Assembly (NCBI GenBank): GCA_002363035.1
Contig: DEWA01000024.1
Coordinates: 1-30,767, forward strand
Source of the DNA: Verrucomicrobia bacterium UBA3222
GTDB lineage: Bacteria > Verrucomicrobiota > Verrucomicrobiia > Opitutales > UBA9783
DNA length: 30,767 nucleotides
Reading direction: 5' to 3'
The translations under genes and the position numbers were made by a program. Of this stretch, positions 15,735-24,200 are shown piece by piece. The notes under the pieces are model-generated. The model did not search any database, was not told the DNA's origin, and worked only from the letters and a program-made list of their open reading frames with translations. Positions within the stretch are counted from its first letter, which is position 1, and every line of letters begins with the position of its first letter.

Positions 15735-17057
15735 TCAGAAGCAGGCGGTCGGTTTTTGAAAGTGAAACAGTTCGGCAACGGCACTTGATGAGGTTTGTTT
15801 TCGATCAGCATGCAATGCCAGTGCCAAAGCCCAAAAGCGGTCGGCGTGTCCGTCGGAACCGTGTTGTGCCGTCAATTTCATGTCCTCCGAGATGCGAACG
15901 GCGAGCAGATCGGAAATCAATTTTTCGTCGCACGGAAGCCGCAGAGTGCGTTGTTCGATGTGCGTTTTCAAATTGTAGGCGAGCGTTTCCTTGGTGCTTT
16001 GCGTGAATTGCACGCCTTCGACGGCAGTGCCGAAACGCATCTGTGCGCGTTCCAGAAATTGCCGCCCGATGCCGGTTTGATCGACGCAGACGCGTTGAAC
16101 ATTAAAATTGCGAAACAGTTTCTCAAAGAGGGCTTCCTGTTCGTCGAAACGCGCGTTTTTAAGACACTGCACATGACGAAGAAAGAAGGTGCCTTCGACT
16201 TTTTCGACCAAAACAAAGGCACTGAGATCCTGCGTTCGGGCGAGATCGACGCCCATCAAAACCGTGCCGTTCGTCCATGAGCACCAATCGCAGTTTTTGT
16301 CATAAAAGCACCGTTCCAATGCTTCGTACGACAACAACGTCGACGCGTCTTCCATCGGTTGGCACATGTATTCCTGCAGAAAGGCTTTTTCGGTGGCGCA
16401 GGAATTTTTTATGAAATTGTAATAATCGCCTTCGTCCATGGTTTGGCGCGGGTCGTCGGGCGGGAGTTTGGCTTTTAATTTTCGCAAAAATCCCTGTTCC
16501 AGCGCGTCCGACAACGTGACGCGATGCAGAGAGATGCCTTTCGGATTGCCGCCGTTGCGCGCTTCCTCGATGAGACGATTGAAGAAGTTGTGCGCGCCGC
16601 GGTGCGTGGAAATCATCTCCAACTGCCCGCCCCAGGTAATGCCCGGATAAGCGACGTTGTAGAGGGCTTCGGGATCTTCGTGCAGAGCGAATTCGTCCAA
16701 AATCCGCGATCCGCGTTTGCCGGCCTGTGCATTGATATTGGAAGAAATCAATGTCAGCGTACTGCCGTTGTTGAGGCGCAGGATCGTGCGTTGCTCCGAT
16801 TGTCTCCCGATCAGTTTTTCCTGATATGCCTGATTAAGGACGGACGCGAAGGCTTTGCAGTCGTTGAGAAACAGTTGCGCCTGTTGCAGATCGCGGGAGC
16901 AAATCCAGATGTGCGTTCTCGGATGAACGGCGGCATTTCGCAATGCGCGGTACGCCGTTGACCACGAAAGACCGATTTGTCTGGATTTTTCCATAATTTT
17001 GATACGCGCATCATCGCGGATCCAGCGCACCTGGTAGGGGAGAAAGAAGGGCGTCAT
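15735..17057 (-). CDS. Large terminase subunit, Mu gp28 type
   Basis: A 440-aa DNA-packaging motor with an N-terminal ATPase and a C-terminal RNase-H-like nuclease. ATPase motifs: an adenine-binding FFLPYQVRWI (4-13), the deviant Walker A KSRQIGLS (24-31), Walker B ILDEFA (119-124) and the coupling motif STHRG (150-154). Nuclease acidic residues: Asp271 in GVDLARTQD, Asp326 in CVDQTGIG, and Asp402 or Asp406 in DGHADRFWALALA. All key motifs are present, so the enzyme looks functional. ATG 17057 overlaps the stop of the previous gene by four bases (ATGA); the open frame extends 71 codons upstream but only across that gene. It packages DNA into proheads; what DNA it packages cannot be told. Confidence 0.9.
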   Translation of the reverse strand: MTPFFLPYQVRWIRDDARIKIMEKSRQIGLSWSTAYRALRNAAVHPRTHIWICSRDLQQAQLFLNDCKAFASVLNQAYQEKLIGRQSEQRTILRLNNGSTLTLISSNINAQAGKRGSRILDEFALHEDPEALYNVAYPGITWGGQLEMISTHRGAHNFFNRLIEEARNGGNPKGISLHRVTLSDALEQGFLRKLKAKLPPDDPRQTMDEGDYYNFIKNSCATEKAFLQEYMCQPMEDASTLLSYEALERCFYDKNCDWCSWTNGTVLMGVDLARTQDLSAFVLVEKVEGTFFLRHVQCLKNARFDEQEALFEKLFRNFNVQRVCVDQTGIGRQFLERAQMRFGTAVEGVQFTQSTKETLAYNLKTHIEQRTLRLPCDEKLISDLLAVRISEDMKLTAQHGSDGHADRFWALALALHADRKQTSSSAVAELFHFQKPTACF

Positions 17058-17386
17058 AACATTTGCAGTTGGTCTTCGATGTCCTTGAGAACGTCTTCCG
17101 ATAAAGTCCAGGCGTTGTTGTCGGCGTTTTCGGAAGCGGATTTTTGACACACGGCAAACAGCTGTCGGTAAGTTTGCAGGAGCTTGTGAAGAATGCCCGT
17201 CAGTTCTTTCACCGTACTTAAGTCCGATTGGGCTTCGTCGACGCATAAACGGTCGAAGAGTTTTTCCCACAAAAGCCCCATGGATTGTTCCGCGATATTC
17301 ATTTGTTCGAGGAGTGAAGCGGTATTTTTGGCGCGTTGAATGCGTTGCAGGTGCTCTTTAAAGGCGATCGGCGTTTCTTCGTTCAT
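17054..17386 (-). CDS. Candidate small terminase subunit
   Basis: A 110-aa, largely helical acidic protein just before the large terminase, the usual slot of the small subunit (Mu gp27). Its central helix (LLEQMNIAEQSMGLLWEKLF) and C-terminal LSEDVLKDIEDQLQML suit an oligomerising protein. No helix-turn-helix is obvious, so a Mu gp25-like coiled-coil role is an alternative. ATG 17386 is chosen over TTG 17401. It overlaps the upstream winged-helix gene by 29 bases and the terminase by four. Confidence 0.5.
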   Translation of the reverse strand: MNEETPIAFKEHLQRIQRAKNTASLLEQMNIAEQSMGLLWEKLFDRLCVDEAQSDLSTVKELTGILHKLLQTYRQLFAVCQKSASENADNNAWTLSEDVLKDIEDQLQML

Positions 17387-17642
17387 CGTTGAGAAAATCA
17401 ATTCCTTTGACGGACAGTTTGTAGCGTCGGTGTTGCGGGCAAAGTTCGTTCGGGACGAGCTCCACGAAGTCCTTGGCGTGCAAATACGCCAGTTCCTTTT
17501 CCAAAAACCGCCGTCGGATGCGCAGCCCCGAGAGAAACAGACCGAGTTTGAGGGTTTTCATCGGCAGCGAATGCGGATAAGCGGCATCCAGTTGCAACAA
17601 CAGCGTGCGTCGGACAAATTCGTTGAGAACAAATTCAATCAT
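17358..17642 (-). CDS. Small winged-helix-like protein (Mu gp26-like position)
   Basis: A 94-aa protein. The pattern of three helices followed by a beta-hairpin (RRRFLEKELAYLHAKDFVEL, then RRYKLSVKGIDFL) is that of a winged-helix DNA-binding domain of the 'replacement HTH' kind, where the wing ends in L-S-x-K-G. Mu-type phages carry a similar small protein upstream of their terminases. A role in DNA recognition for packaging or in regulation of the cluster is plausible but unproven. It starts 9 bases after the end of the membrane-protein gene and overlaps the next gene. Confidence 0.55.
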   Translation of the reverse strand: MIEFVLNEFVRRTLLLQLDAAYPHSLPMKTLKLGLFLSGLRIRRRFLEKELAYLHAKDFVELVPNELCPQHRRYKLSVKGIDFLNDERRNADRL

Positions 17643-17651
17643 AAAAATCCT

Positions 17652-18128
17652 TTAATGTTTCAAATCCACAAGCGCGCTTCCGAAGTACAGCCCGACGATG
17701 GCGGAAAGAAGATGCGTATCGAGCGGCGTAATGACGAGTCCGTTCAGTTGTACCCAGTGAAGTTTTTCATAAGCGGAGGAGAAAAACAGGAGCCCGCCCG
17801 ATCGTTGCGAGTAACCGACCGAAATCGGAACGTTCGGGTAAAAAACGGCAATCAGTTTCGGCCAGGCGATGACGAAGAAAACCGCGATAAACGCGATGGC
17901 GCGCCGCGTCAGTTGCAGTCCCGACGCTTTACGCGCGCTGACGACGGTATGTTCGATGGCGCGCGTTCGGCAGAGGCGCATCAGGTGTTCGCGGTGATGC
18001 GCCATCATGAAGAAACTGAGTAAGCGGATTCCGCTGCCGAGAAGCGACGATCCGAGCAGCGAAACCAGTTCCGAGGGGAGGGGTGTTGAGGCGAAGGTGT
18101 TCATGTGCCCCGAGTGTAACGAAAACAC
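17652..18128 (-). CDS. Small membrane protein at the head of the phage-derived cluster
   Basis: A 158-aa protein, first gene of the cluster. It has two to three candidate membrane segments (around residues 21-40, RRAIAFIAVFFVIAWPKLIAVF near 75-96, and the C-terminal LSAIVGLYFGSAL) and a basic loop between the first two. This topology and size would suit a three-helix holin or a membrane anchor; I see no diagnostic motif. GTG 18128 is chosen because GAGGAAA precedes it at a good distance, one of the few clear Shine-Dalgarno sequences here; ATG 18104 is the alternative (150 aa). The gene is followed 9 bases later by the winged-helix gene. Confidence 0.6.
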   Translation of the reverse strand: MFSLHSGHMNTFASTPLPSELVSLLGSSLLGSGIRLLSFFMMAHHREHLMRLCRTRAIEHTVVSARKASGLQLTRRAIAFIAVFFVIAWPKLIAVFYPNVPISVGYSQRSGGLLFFSSAYEKLHWVQLNGLVITPLDTHLLSAIVGLYFGSALVDLKH

Positions 18129-18430
18129 CCGATTTCCTCAACGCTTGCATGGGCTACAGCCCGCTCTGTTGGCTGTTTGGAGAGGATTGTGTTGCGCGGG
18201 ATGAGGTTTTGGAAAATTGATCGAAACCGATGAAAAATCGACCCGAAAACGAGTTGTTTTTTTACCCGAAAAGGCGTGTTTGATGCAAAGAGCAATTCAT
18301 GTATGTTTTTAAAAGGGTATGAACAATCAATCTACCCTTCTATGGTATCAAAACACACATCGGTGTGCCGATATTTGTGCTTAACGGCGCAAATTTCTTT
18401 CAGAAAATGTGTATTTGTAACGCGAAGCGG
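18129..18430 (-). promoter_or_regulatory. Intergenic region upstream of the phage-derived cluster
   Basis: About 300 bases without a gene, between the sfsA stop and the first cluster gene. Visible elements: (i) ACCCGAAAA repeated directly at 18241-18249 and 18264-18272, start-to-start 23 bases; (ii) an inverted repeat AAGGGTA / TACCCTT (18313-18319 and 18333-18339); (iii) a CACAC / GTGTG hairpin (about 18353-18366), either of which could terminate sfsA weakly. A cluster promoter must lie here or upstream, but I cannot place one with confidence. Confidence 0.4.
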
Positions 18431-19168
18431 TTAAAAAACACTCGGCTCGATTTGAAAATACTTTCCAAGTACAACCGCTTCCGGCGTCACCCGGAAGTTC
18501 GCCTGCCACATTTCCAGACCGCGTTGCAGGCAGCCATGTACCAAGTCGGAAACTTCTTTGTAGCGCGTACTCGGTTGCGCCACACGAAAACCGGGGTTTT
18601 CGTAGAGGAAACAGAGCAACAGAATGGCGCGCTGATGCGTTTGCAGGCTTTTTGTTAAATCCTTTACGTGCTTAACGAGGCGGTCGACGGAGGAAAACGG
18701 CGACGACTTTTTCCGCTTCACGTACGGCGGAATGTCGATTTGCAGAAACTGCAGCGGCGTTTTGACCTCTAAATAGGTGTTGCCGACGAGAAAGTCCAAT
18801 TTTGAATTTCCGAGTATTTGTTCGCGCAGAACCGTTTGTGCTTTCCCGACCATCGCTTCGAAGCTTCCGTTTTTAAGGTAATGTTCGACATAACGGTTTG
18901 CGGCATTTTGGTTGATGCCGATCCAGGTTTTTTGAGAATCACTTGGTTGGTTTAACGAAATTGCTTCCACCGTGAAAGCCGTTTTACGGTTTTTGTCGGT
19001 ACTTTCGGATAACAAACAGGGACGCTCGTCCAATGTGATGTCGCCAACGTTCCCCGTTGTCGGACAATGGCAGTGATACTTTCGTCCTTTGTACGAGACA
19101 TCCATGGTGAACTGCGTTTTTCGTTTGATGATAATGCCTTCGAGTAGGGGGTGGGGATGATGGTACAT
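18431..19168 (-). CDS. sfsA: SfsA-family protein
   Basis: A 245-aa SfsA homologue. The N-terminal OB-like part reads LLEGIIIKRKTQFTMDV, then HCPTTGNVGD (matching the family's HCPNTGAM), followed by NRKTAFTVEAIS (family R-K-Y-x-x-T-W-E). The C-terminal PD-(D/E)XK-like part has SKLDFLVG and YLEVKTPL with the D...EVK residues, then HQRAILLLCFL. SfsA is a DNA-binding or nuclease-like protein first linked to sugar fermentation in E. coli; its role is not settled. ATG 19168 is chosen because the family N-terminus begins there; an upstream frame overlaps the end of tau. The gene lies 86 bases after the tau stop and is on the same strand as dnaX. Confidence 0.88.
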   Translation of the reverse strand: MYHHPHPLLEGIIIKRKTQFTMDVSYKGRKYHCHCPTTGNVGDITLDERPCLLSESTDKNRKTAFTVEAISLNQPSDSQKTWIGINQNAANRYVEHYLKNGSFEAMVGKAQTVLREQILGNSKLDFLVGNTYLEVKTPLQFLQIDIPPYVKRKKSSPFSSVDRLVKHVKDLTKSLQTHQRAILLLCFLYENPGFRVAQPSTRYKEVSDLVHGCLQRGLEMWQANFRVTPEAVVLGKYFQIEPSVF

Positions 19169-19254
19169 GGTTGTGTTGTTAAGAGTTACATCGGATGTAA
19201 AAACCGTGATCGACGGCGATAAAAACAGGTCTAAATTCCATTCATTTTGCGTAT

Positions 19255-20795
19255 TTACTTTCTCAAACAATCGCTTCCGATCGGCCAAACGCCGACAAGT
19301 TCGCCGTTGAGAATTTCCTTGAAAGCTTCTTTCAACGGTTGCGGGGTTTGCGCCAAAGCTTTTTTAAAATCGGGTGGTGGTGTCAGTATTTTTTCAACCG
19401 TTCGATCGTTTTTTTGAAACGCATCAACATCATATGTCTGTTCTTGTTCAAACGGAGCATGTGGTTCGGGTTGAAAATTCAAAACGTCTGTATCTTCCGA
19501 TGGATTCTTTTCGTATTTGTCCGAAATTGTTTCCGTCGGTTTTGCGAGAGCTTTTATCGGGAAACATTCGGAGAGGTCTTCCGCTTCATGTTTTTCGCAA
19601 ACCTCAACGGACACATGGTTCGATGCTTCTTTTTGTTTTACACCCGATTGTTGTCGCAACCGTTCGACGTTTTCAAGAACCGTCAACAGGCGTTTTTTTT
19701 TACGTCTTCCGGCAGGTTGTTGAAAGCCTGAAGCAGCGTTTCAATCGAAGCCAATTTCGTGCATTCAACCGCACGGAAGAGGATCGCTTCCAGATTGCTT
19801 CGAACGGATAAGCCGCGTTGCAACTGCTCCTCGCCCGATTGAAGAATTTCCAAAATTTTGGCGTACACCAACGGTACGTATGTTGATTTTTCGGGTGTTT
19901 TAACGGCATCGAGGAATTTTTGACGAAAACAACGCTCCAAATCGCGCAGAACACGATACGCATCACAACCCGTTTCGACGATGCGGTCGATGCTTTTCAA
20001 AATCCCCGCATAATTTCCGTTCTCAACGGCACCGACCAGGGTCTGTAATTCCGTTTCTTCGAGCAAGCCGTACATGGATTGTACCGCCGACGCCGTCAAA
20101 TTGCCTTCCGAAAACGTCAATAACTGATCCAACATCGATTGGGCGTCGCGCATGCCGCCTTCGGCAAGTTGCGCAATGATGTGCAGTGCCGCATCTTCCG
20201 CCTGAACCTTTTCGGTATCAACGATATGACGCAGGTGCTTTTCGATGATTTCGGTTTCGAGCGGGAAAAATTGAAAGTGCTGACAGCGCGAAACAATGGT
20301 GCTCGGAACTTTGTGAATTTCTGTGGTGGCGAAGATAAACTTTACGTGCGGTGGCGGCTCTTCCAGGGTTTTCAAGAGTGCATTAAACGCCGCGGTTGTG
20401 AGCATGTGCACTTCGTCGATGATGTAAATTTTATATAAGCCCTCGGCAGGTGCGTACTGGCATTCTTCGCGCAACGCACGAATTTGATCGACCGAATTGT
20501 TGGAGGCACCGTCGATTTCGATGACATCCATCGAACGTCCCTGGAAAATCGCCTGACAACGCGGACTGTTCGGGTCGTAGTCCAATCGCGGACCGTTTTC
20601 GCAGTTGAGTGCCATCGCAAACAATCGCGCCGTGCTGGTTTTTCCCGTTCCGCGCGGTCCAACGAACAAATAAGCGTGCGCGATGCGCTTCGCCGCAACG
20701 GCATTCGAAAGCGCGCGTACGATGCTTCCCTGCCCAACTAACTCTTCAAAACGTTTCGGTCGCCAGCGACGCGCAATGACCGTGTAACCTTCCAC
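19255..20795 (-). CDS. dnaX: DNA polymerase III tau subunit, made by -1 recoding of dnaX
   Basis: This is the full dnaX span including the -1 frame. Translation or transcription slipping on the A9 run (19693-19701) would join residues 1-368 of the gamma frame to a 145-codon extension ending at 19255, about 513 aa in total. The extension begins R-L-L-T-V-L-E-N and is mostly hydrophilic, Glu/Lys/Pro-rich linker, ending in a short helix FKEILNGELVGVWP. That is the layout of tau domains IV-V but shorter than in E. coli (~643 aa total). In tau these regions bind DnaB helicase and the polymerase alpha subunit. The -1 frame is open from before the slip site to 19255, which is unlikely by chance over 140 codons. 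A separate TTG-started ORF is the less likely alternative. Confidence 0.75.
19683..20795 (-). CDS. dnaX: DNA polymerase III gamma subunit (clamp-loader ATPase)
   Basis: The zero frame gives a 370-aa AAA+ clamp-loader subunit. Motifs: YTVIARRWRPKRFEELVGQ (4-22), Walker A GPRGTGKT (46-53), Walker B IIDEVH (125-130), sensor 1 ATTE (156-159) and the arginine-finger SRC (169-171). The zinc module normally holds four cysteines between Walker A and B; only Cys65 and Cys80 are visible in it. The frame ends V-K-K-N-A-C-stop just after the A9 run, close to where gamma ends in other bacteria. The GTG at 20795 is chosen because it starts the family N-terminus at the usual distance; no Shine-Dalgarno sequence is seen. 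sfsA follows downstream. Confidence 0.93.
   Translation of the reverse strand: MEGYTVIARRWRPKRFEELVGQGSIVRALSNAVAAKRIAHAYLFVGPRGTGKTSTARLFAMALNCENGPRLDYDPNSPRCQAIFQGRSMDVIEIDGASNNSVDQIRALREECQYAPAEGLYKIYIIDEVHMLTTAAFNALLKTLEEPPPHVKFIFATTEIHKVPSTIVSRCQHFQFFPLETEIIEKHLRHIVDTEKVQAEDAALHIIAQLAEGGMRDAQSMLDQLLTFSEGNLTASAVQSMYGLLEETELQTLVGAVENGNYAGILKSIDRIVETGCDAYRVLRDLERCFRQKFLDAVKTPEKSTYVPLVYAKILEILQSGEEQLQRGLSVRSNLEAILFRAVECTKLASIETLLQAFNNLPEDVKKNAC
19693..19701 (-). promoter_or_regulatory. A9 slippery run of dnaX (recoding site)
   Basis: On the minus strand the zero frame reads GAC GTA AAA AAA AAC GCC TGT TGA. It contains both A-AAA-AAA and the -1 heptamer A-AAA-AAC. GGAAG lies four bases upstream of the run, Shine-Dalgarno-like, as at the E. 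coli dnaX site. Downstream, TGACG and CGTCG could form a short stem. Nine A residues is also the length at which RNA polymerase slippage serves Thermus thermophilus dnaX, so either mechanism is possible. Confidence 0.7.
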
Positions 20796-21011
20796 TAATT
20801 ACAAGATGGATGGATGCGGGCGAGGTGGCAAGGGAATTGAAGTGGTTGAGGGTTGTGGTTCGCATATGAAGATCAATAGGATACGAAAATTGGGTGAGTG
20901 AGGATGGGAGTATGAGCAATATTGTATCTCCTTCCTTCCTCCTCTCTATCTTGTGAAACGATTTCCGTAAATGCTCTTATCTTGGAATGTGAGAAATGGG
21001 ATTGAGTCCCC
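20796..21011 (-). other. Intergenic region upstream of dnaX
   Basis: No gene is seen. On the minus strand a purine tract, GAGAGGAGGAAGGAAGGAG (about 20930-20950), looks like a very strong ribosome binding site, but no convincing start codon and ORF follow. It might be a chance repeat or the relic of a gene. The dnaX promoter must be here or farther upstream. Confidence 0.35.
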
Positions 21012-21260
21012 CTAAATTTTCGCATACGCAAACGTATTCGGTACGCCTGGGCCTTCTTCGTAGCTCCAAGACGATGCGGAAACGCGGCAAATGTTTTCGT
21101 ATTTCCCCATCCAATTGCCCACCATCGTGACAAAATTGCCTAAAACGGTTTTGAACAGCTCGAACGAAAATGTGCTGGCGATATATACGATCGCCGGCAG
21201 AACGCCAAAAGGCGTTTTTTTGATTTCGGCATCCTGATATCCTTTTACTGCTAACCCCAT
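21012..21260 (-). CDS. Small protein after the AsmA-like gene
   Basis: An 82-aa ORF whose ATG follows the AsmA-like stop directly (TAGATG), so translation may be coupled. It has a moderately hydrophobic middle, FGVLPAIVYIASTFSFELF, which could be one membrane segment or amphipathic helix, then a Trp/Tyr/Ser-rich tail. There is no recognised family. It may be a real small envelope protein; shortness makes this uncertain. Confidence 0.45.
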   Translation of the reverse strand: MGLAVKGYQDAEIKKTPFGVLPAIVYIASTFSFELFKTVLGNFVTMVGNWMGKYENICRVSASSWSYEEGPGVPNTFAYAKI

Positions 21261-24200
21261 CTAAAACAAATCAAACAACTTCTTAACGGGTTTCTCCAAC
21301 AGGTTTTGCAATAAATCGTCCGACGGCTGTGATGTCGGTTCGCCACCATCCGACGTTGGTGTCGGCGGTTGCGAAAGCAGTTCCGTCAGGGCGAGATAAT
21401 TTGGTTTTCCGAGGGTTCCGTCGACGGTGCAACGGGGACCCTCGGCGTATCCGTTTGCATCCGTTTTTTGCGGATTGAAGGAGAAATAATTTAAAAATTC
21501 GCTGTTTTTCGGTGCACGGAATTGGAGATCGCAGGTGAACGGTTGTTGCTTCCAGTCGATGAACGGACGCGTTTCCGCGGAACCTTTGAGTTCAATGGCG
21601 AGATCGATATTACGTACGTTTGCCGCGAACGAAACGGGTTGTGATTTTGCGCGGTCGACATTCAGTTCCAGGTTCGAGAACGGAATCGATCGGGCATAGG
21701 ACGAAAGAAAGCCAACGGCACCCGCTTTCGGAAGAATACTTCCCGTGAAGGCACCGAATATCGTTGCGGCTCCCGAAAGAACCTGCCCCGTGTTGGATAG
21801 TTTGGGTTGGAAGAGACCGTCGGTTGCGCGAATGCCCAAATGTCCGTTGAGTGTTTGAAGATCGGACGGTTTCCCTGAAAGTTCCAGCGAGCAGGAAGCG
21901 TTGCCGCTCAGTTGTCCGTAAGGCGTAAGCGGATATTGAAACATTTCCGGAAGTTTCCAGAGTGTTTCGAGGTTGATGTTTTTGAACGACAGATTGCAGG
22001 ATAAATCGTTGGTCGGCAGTGCAAAAGTGCCGTTACCTTCCATGGAACCTTGGCAGAAGGCGCCTTTCGAAAGCTCCAGGTTAATGCGTTCGGGGTTGTA
22101 TTCAAGGCGTCCGAGGAGGTTTTGCATCTCCAAATCCGCAACGGATTGAAATTCAAAGTCGCAGGTGCTTCGAAAGGGAGGAACGTTGCTTTTTTCGGTC
22201 GCAATAGGGGAGGGTGGGATGGGTTCCGCATCGGGAACCGACGAGGCGGTTTTTTTCGGGAGCGATGCGATCAACTTTTGAATGCCGACGCCCATGCCGA
22301 TCAGATCCTGAAGAAAAACCTGTCGGCTTACCACATGACCGCTGAGATGATTTTGCGCGTCCAAACGCTGTTGAAACGCAAGATCATTTACGTGATTTTC
22401 GTGTTTTAATTCCAATTCGCCGTCCAATGCATGCACGGCATCGGGCTGCAGGGCGTAATTCGCCTGCAGGTTCACCGAGAGCGGCAAGTCGGCGCAGGAA
22501 GCATCGAGAGAGGAATGAATGGTTTTTTGGGTATCATCCCAGTGCCAGTTGCCGACGACCGTTCCGGAAAGGTTCGGGTACGGAAGCGCGAACGGTTGCA
22601 GGCTCAGGGCATCCAGTGAAAGGTCGTACTGCCCTTCCGTTGCCGTAAGTTGTGCCTCCTTTCCTTGACATTGAAGCTGAGTTTTTAAAAGCGGATCGGG
22701 TTGTTTCGGCGTGTACGCCTGCAAGGTTTTTACGTCCAAACTCCAACCGTCCTTGAAGTGAAAACTTGCGAAAATTTCGCCTGAAAAGACACGCGAAAGA
22801 GCAACACAAGGATTTCCTTTGAAGGACGCTTTTACATCCGTCAGGATTTCGTCCGCCTTTGATCGCCACAGCAGTGCGCCTTGTTGCGCCGACAGGGTGC
22901 CTTCAAGAGATAAGGTTCCTTCAAGATCAACATCCGGATACCGAACGATATCCAACGGAAGTTGTTGAATACGGACGTCGGCGAAGGGTTGCGCGTTTTC
23001 GGAAATAAACGCGTCATTTTCAATCGCAAGAGGTTGATTAAATTGAATCGATGCCCATGTTTGTTCGGTTGCGGCGGAACCGATGTCGGCTTGAAAATCC
23101 CGTATCGTCCAGGTATCGATGCCCTTTTTGTGTTCTTTTCCGATTTGGCAAGTCGCATTGATATTCAGTTCCGGGTGCAATTCCCATTGAAACGGAGCTA
23201 AATTAAGACTGTTTTTAGCCAGATGGTAATTAAAATTGAGCGTTCCGTCGGAGGAAAAATGTGCTTCGTTGGTTTTGGATTGATACGTGCCTTTCGAGAA
23301 AACGGTGAGAAAAGGTACGCGTTGCGCATCCGTGACAGTGACATCGCCCTTATATTGAAGATTGGAGCCGTCGCGATTGACGACGCAATGCCCTTGTAGT
23401 TTCCCCTGAACGTCCGTTACGATCGGCGTTTCGCCCTTTTGAAGACTTTTGAGTTTCAAGACGATCGGTTCGGGTGTATCGAGGCGAAAATGTTTCTCTT
23501 TTTCGTTCCAGATAACGGAAACTTGACCGCCGTCAAGGTTGCTTTGCAGGCGATAACCGTATGTTTGGAGATAGGGATTGATAATTTCGAGTGGAACTTC
23601 GTAGCACACGACGGTCAATAACTGCGCGTTTTCTTTGGAAGCGTACCGAAAACCGTTTTTGAAATCATACGTCAACGGTTGCAGCGAATGCGCCGTGAAA
23701 AACGTATGTTCGGTGCCTTTCTCTTTCAACTGAAGATTACATTGCTTGAGGTTGAGTTGTTGCGAATCGCTTTCCGCTTCCAGTTGCGCTTTCAGACTGA
23801 GTGCCGGCAAAGTTGCTTCCGTCTGTGTATCAAAATCCTTCGCCCAAATGCTCACATGAAGGCGATGGTTCCAGCGGTGCGTCTTACGATGCAGACCGAA
23901 GGTTCCCTCCGAGAGCACCGACAGCGTCGGAATGCCCGGGATTTCGAACAGTTGCGGCAGGGTATGGTCGAAGAGGGTTTGTGCCTTAAAATCGACTTCA
24001 TGATCGGCGGTTTTGAGCGTCTCGCCCGAGAGGGTCACTTCGTTCGCCTGCCCGCAACGCAATACCAGCTGAAGGCGCTCCTTCGGGTACGGCTGCACCC
24101 GAAGCACGCTTCCGTCGTACGTTAAGACGGGAATTTCCTTTGCGCCGTTTTTAAGATTCAGTTTTCCGTTCAGCGAGAGAGCGCCGAACATTCCCTTTGC

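Noticed and set aside
7509..18430. CRISPR arrays, insertion sequences or attachment repeats around the cluster
   Set aside because: No regularly spaced repeats, no transposase or integrase, and no matching sequence at the two flanks apart from short common words.
19683..20795. dnaX as a truncated pseudogene
   Set aside because: The end of the zero frame is at a classic slip site with an open -1 extension, and all ATPase motifs are intact.
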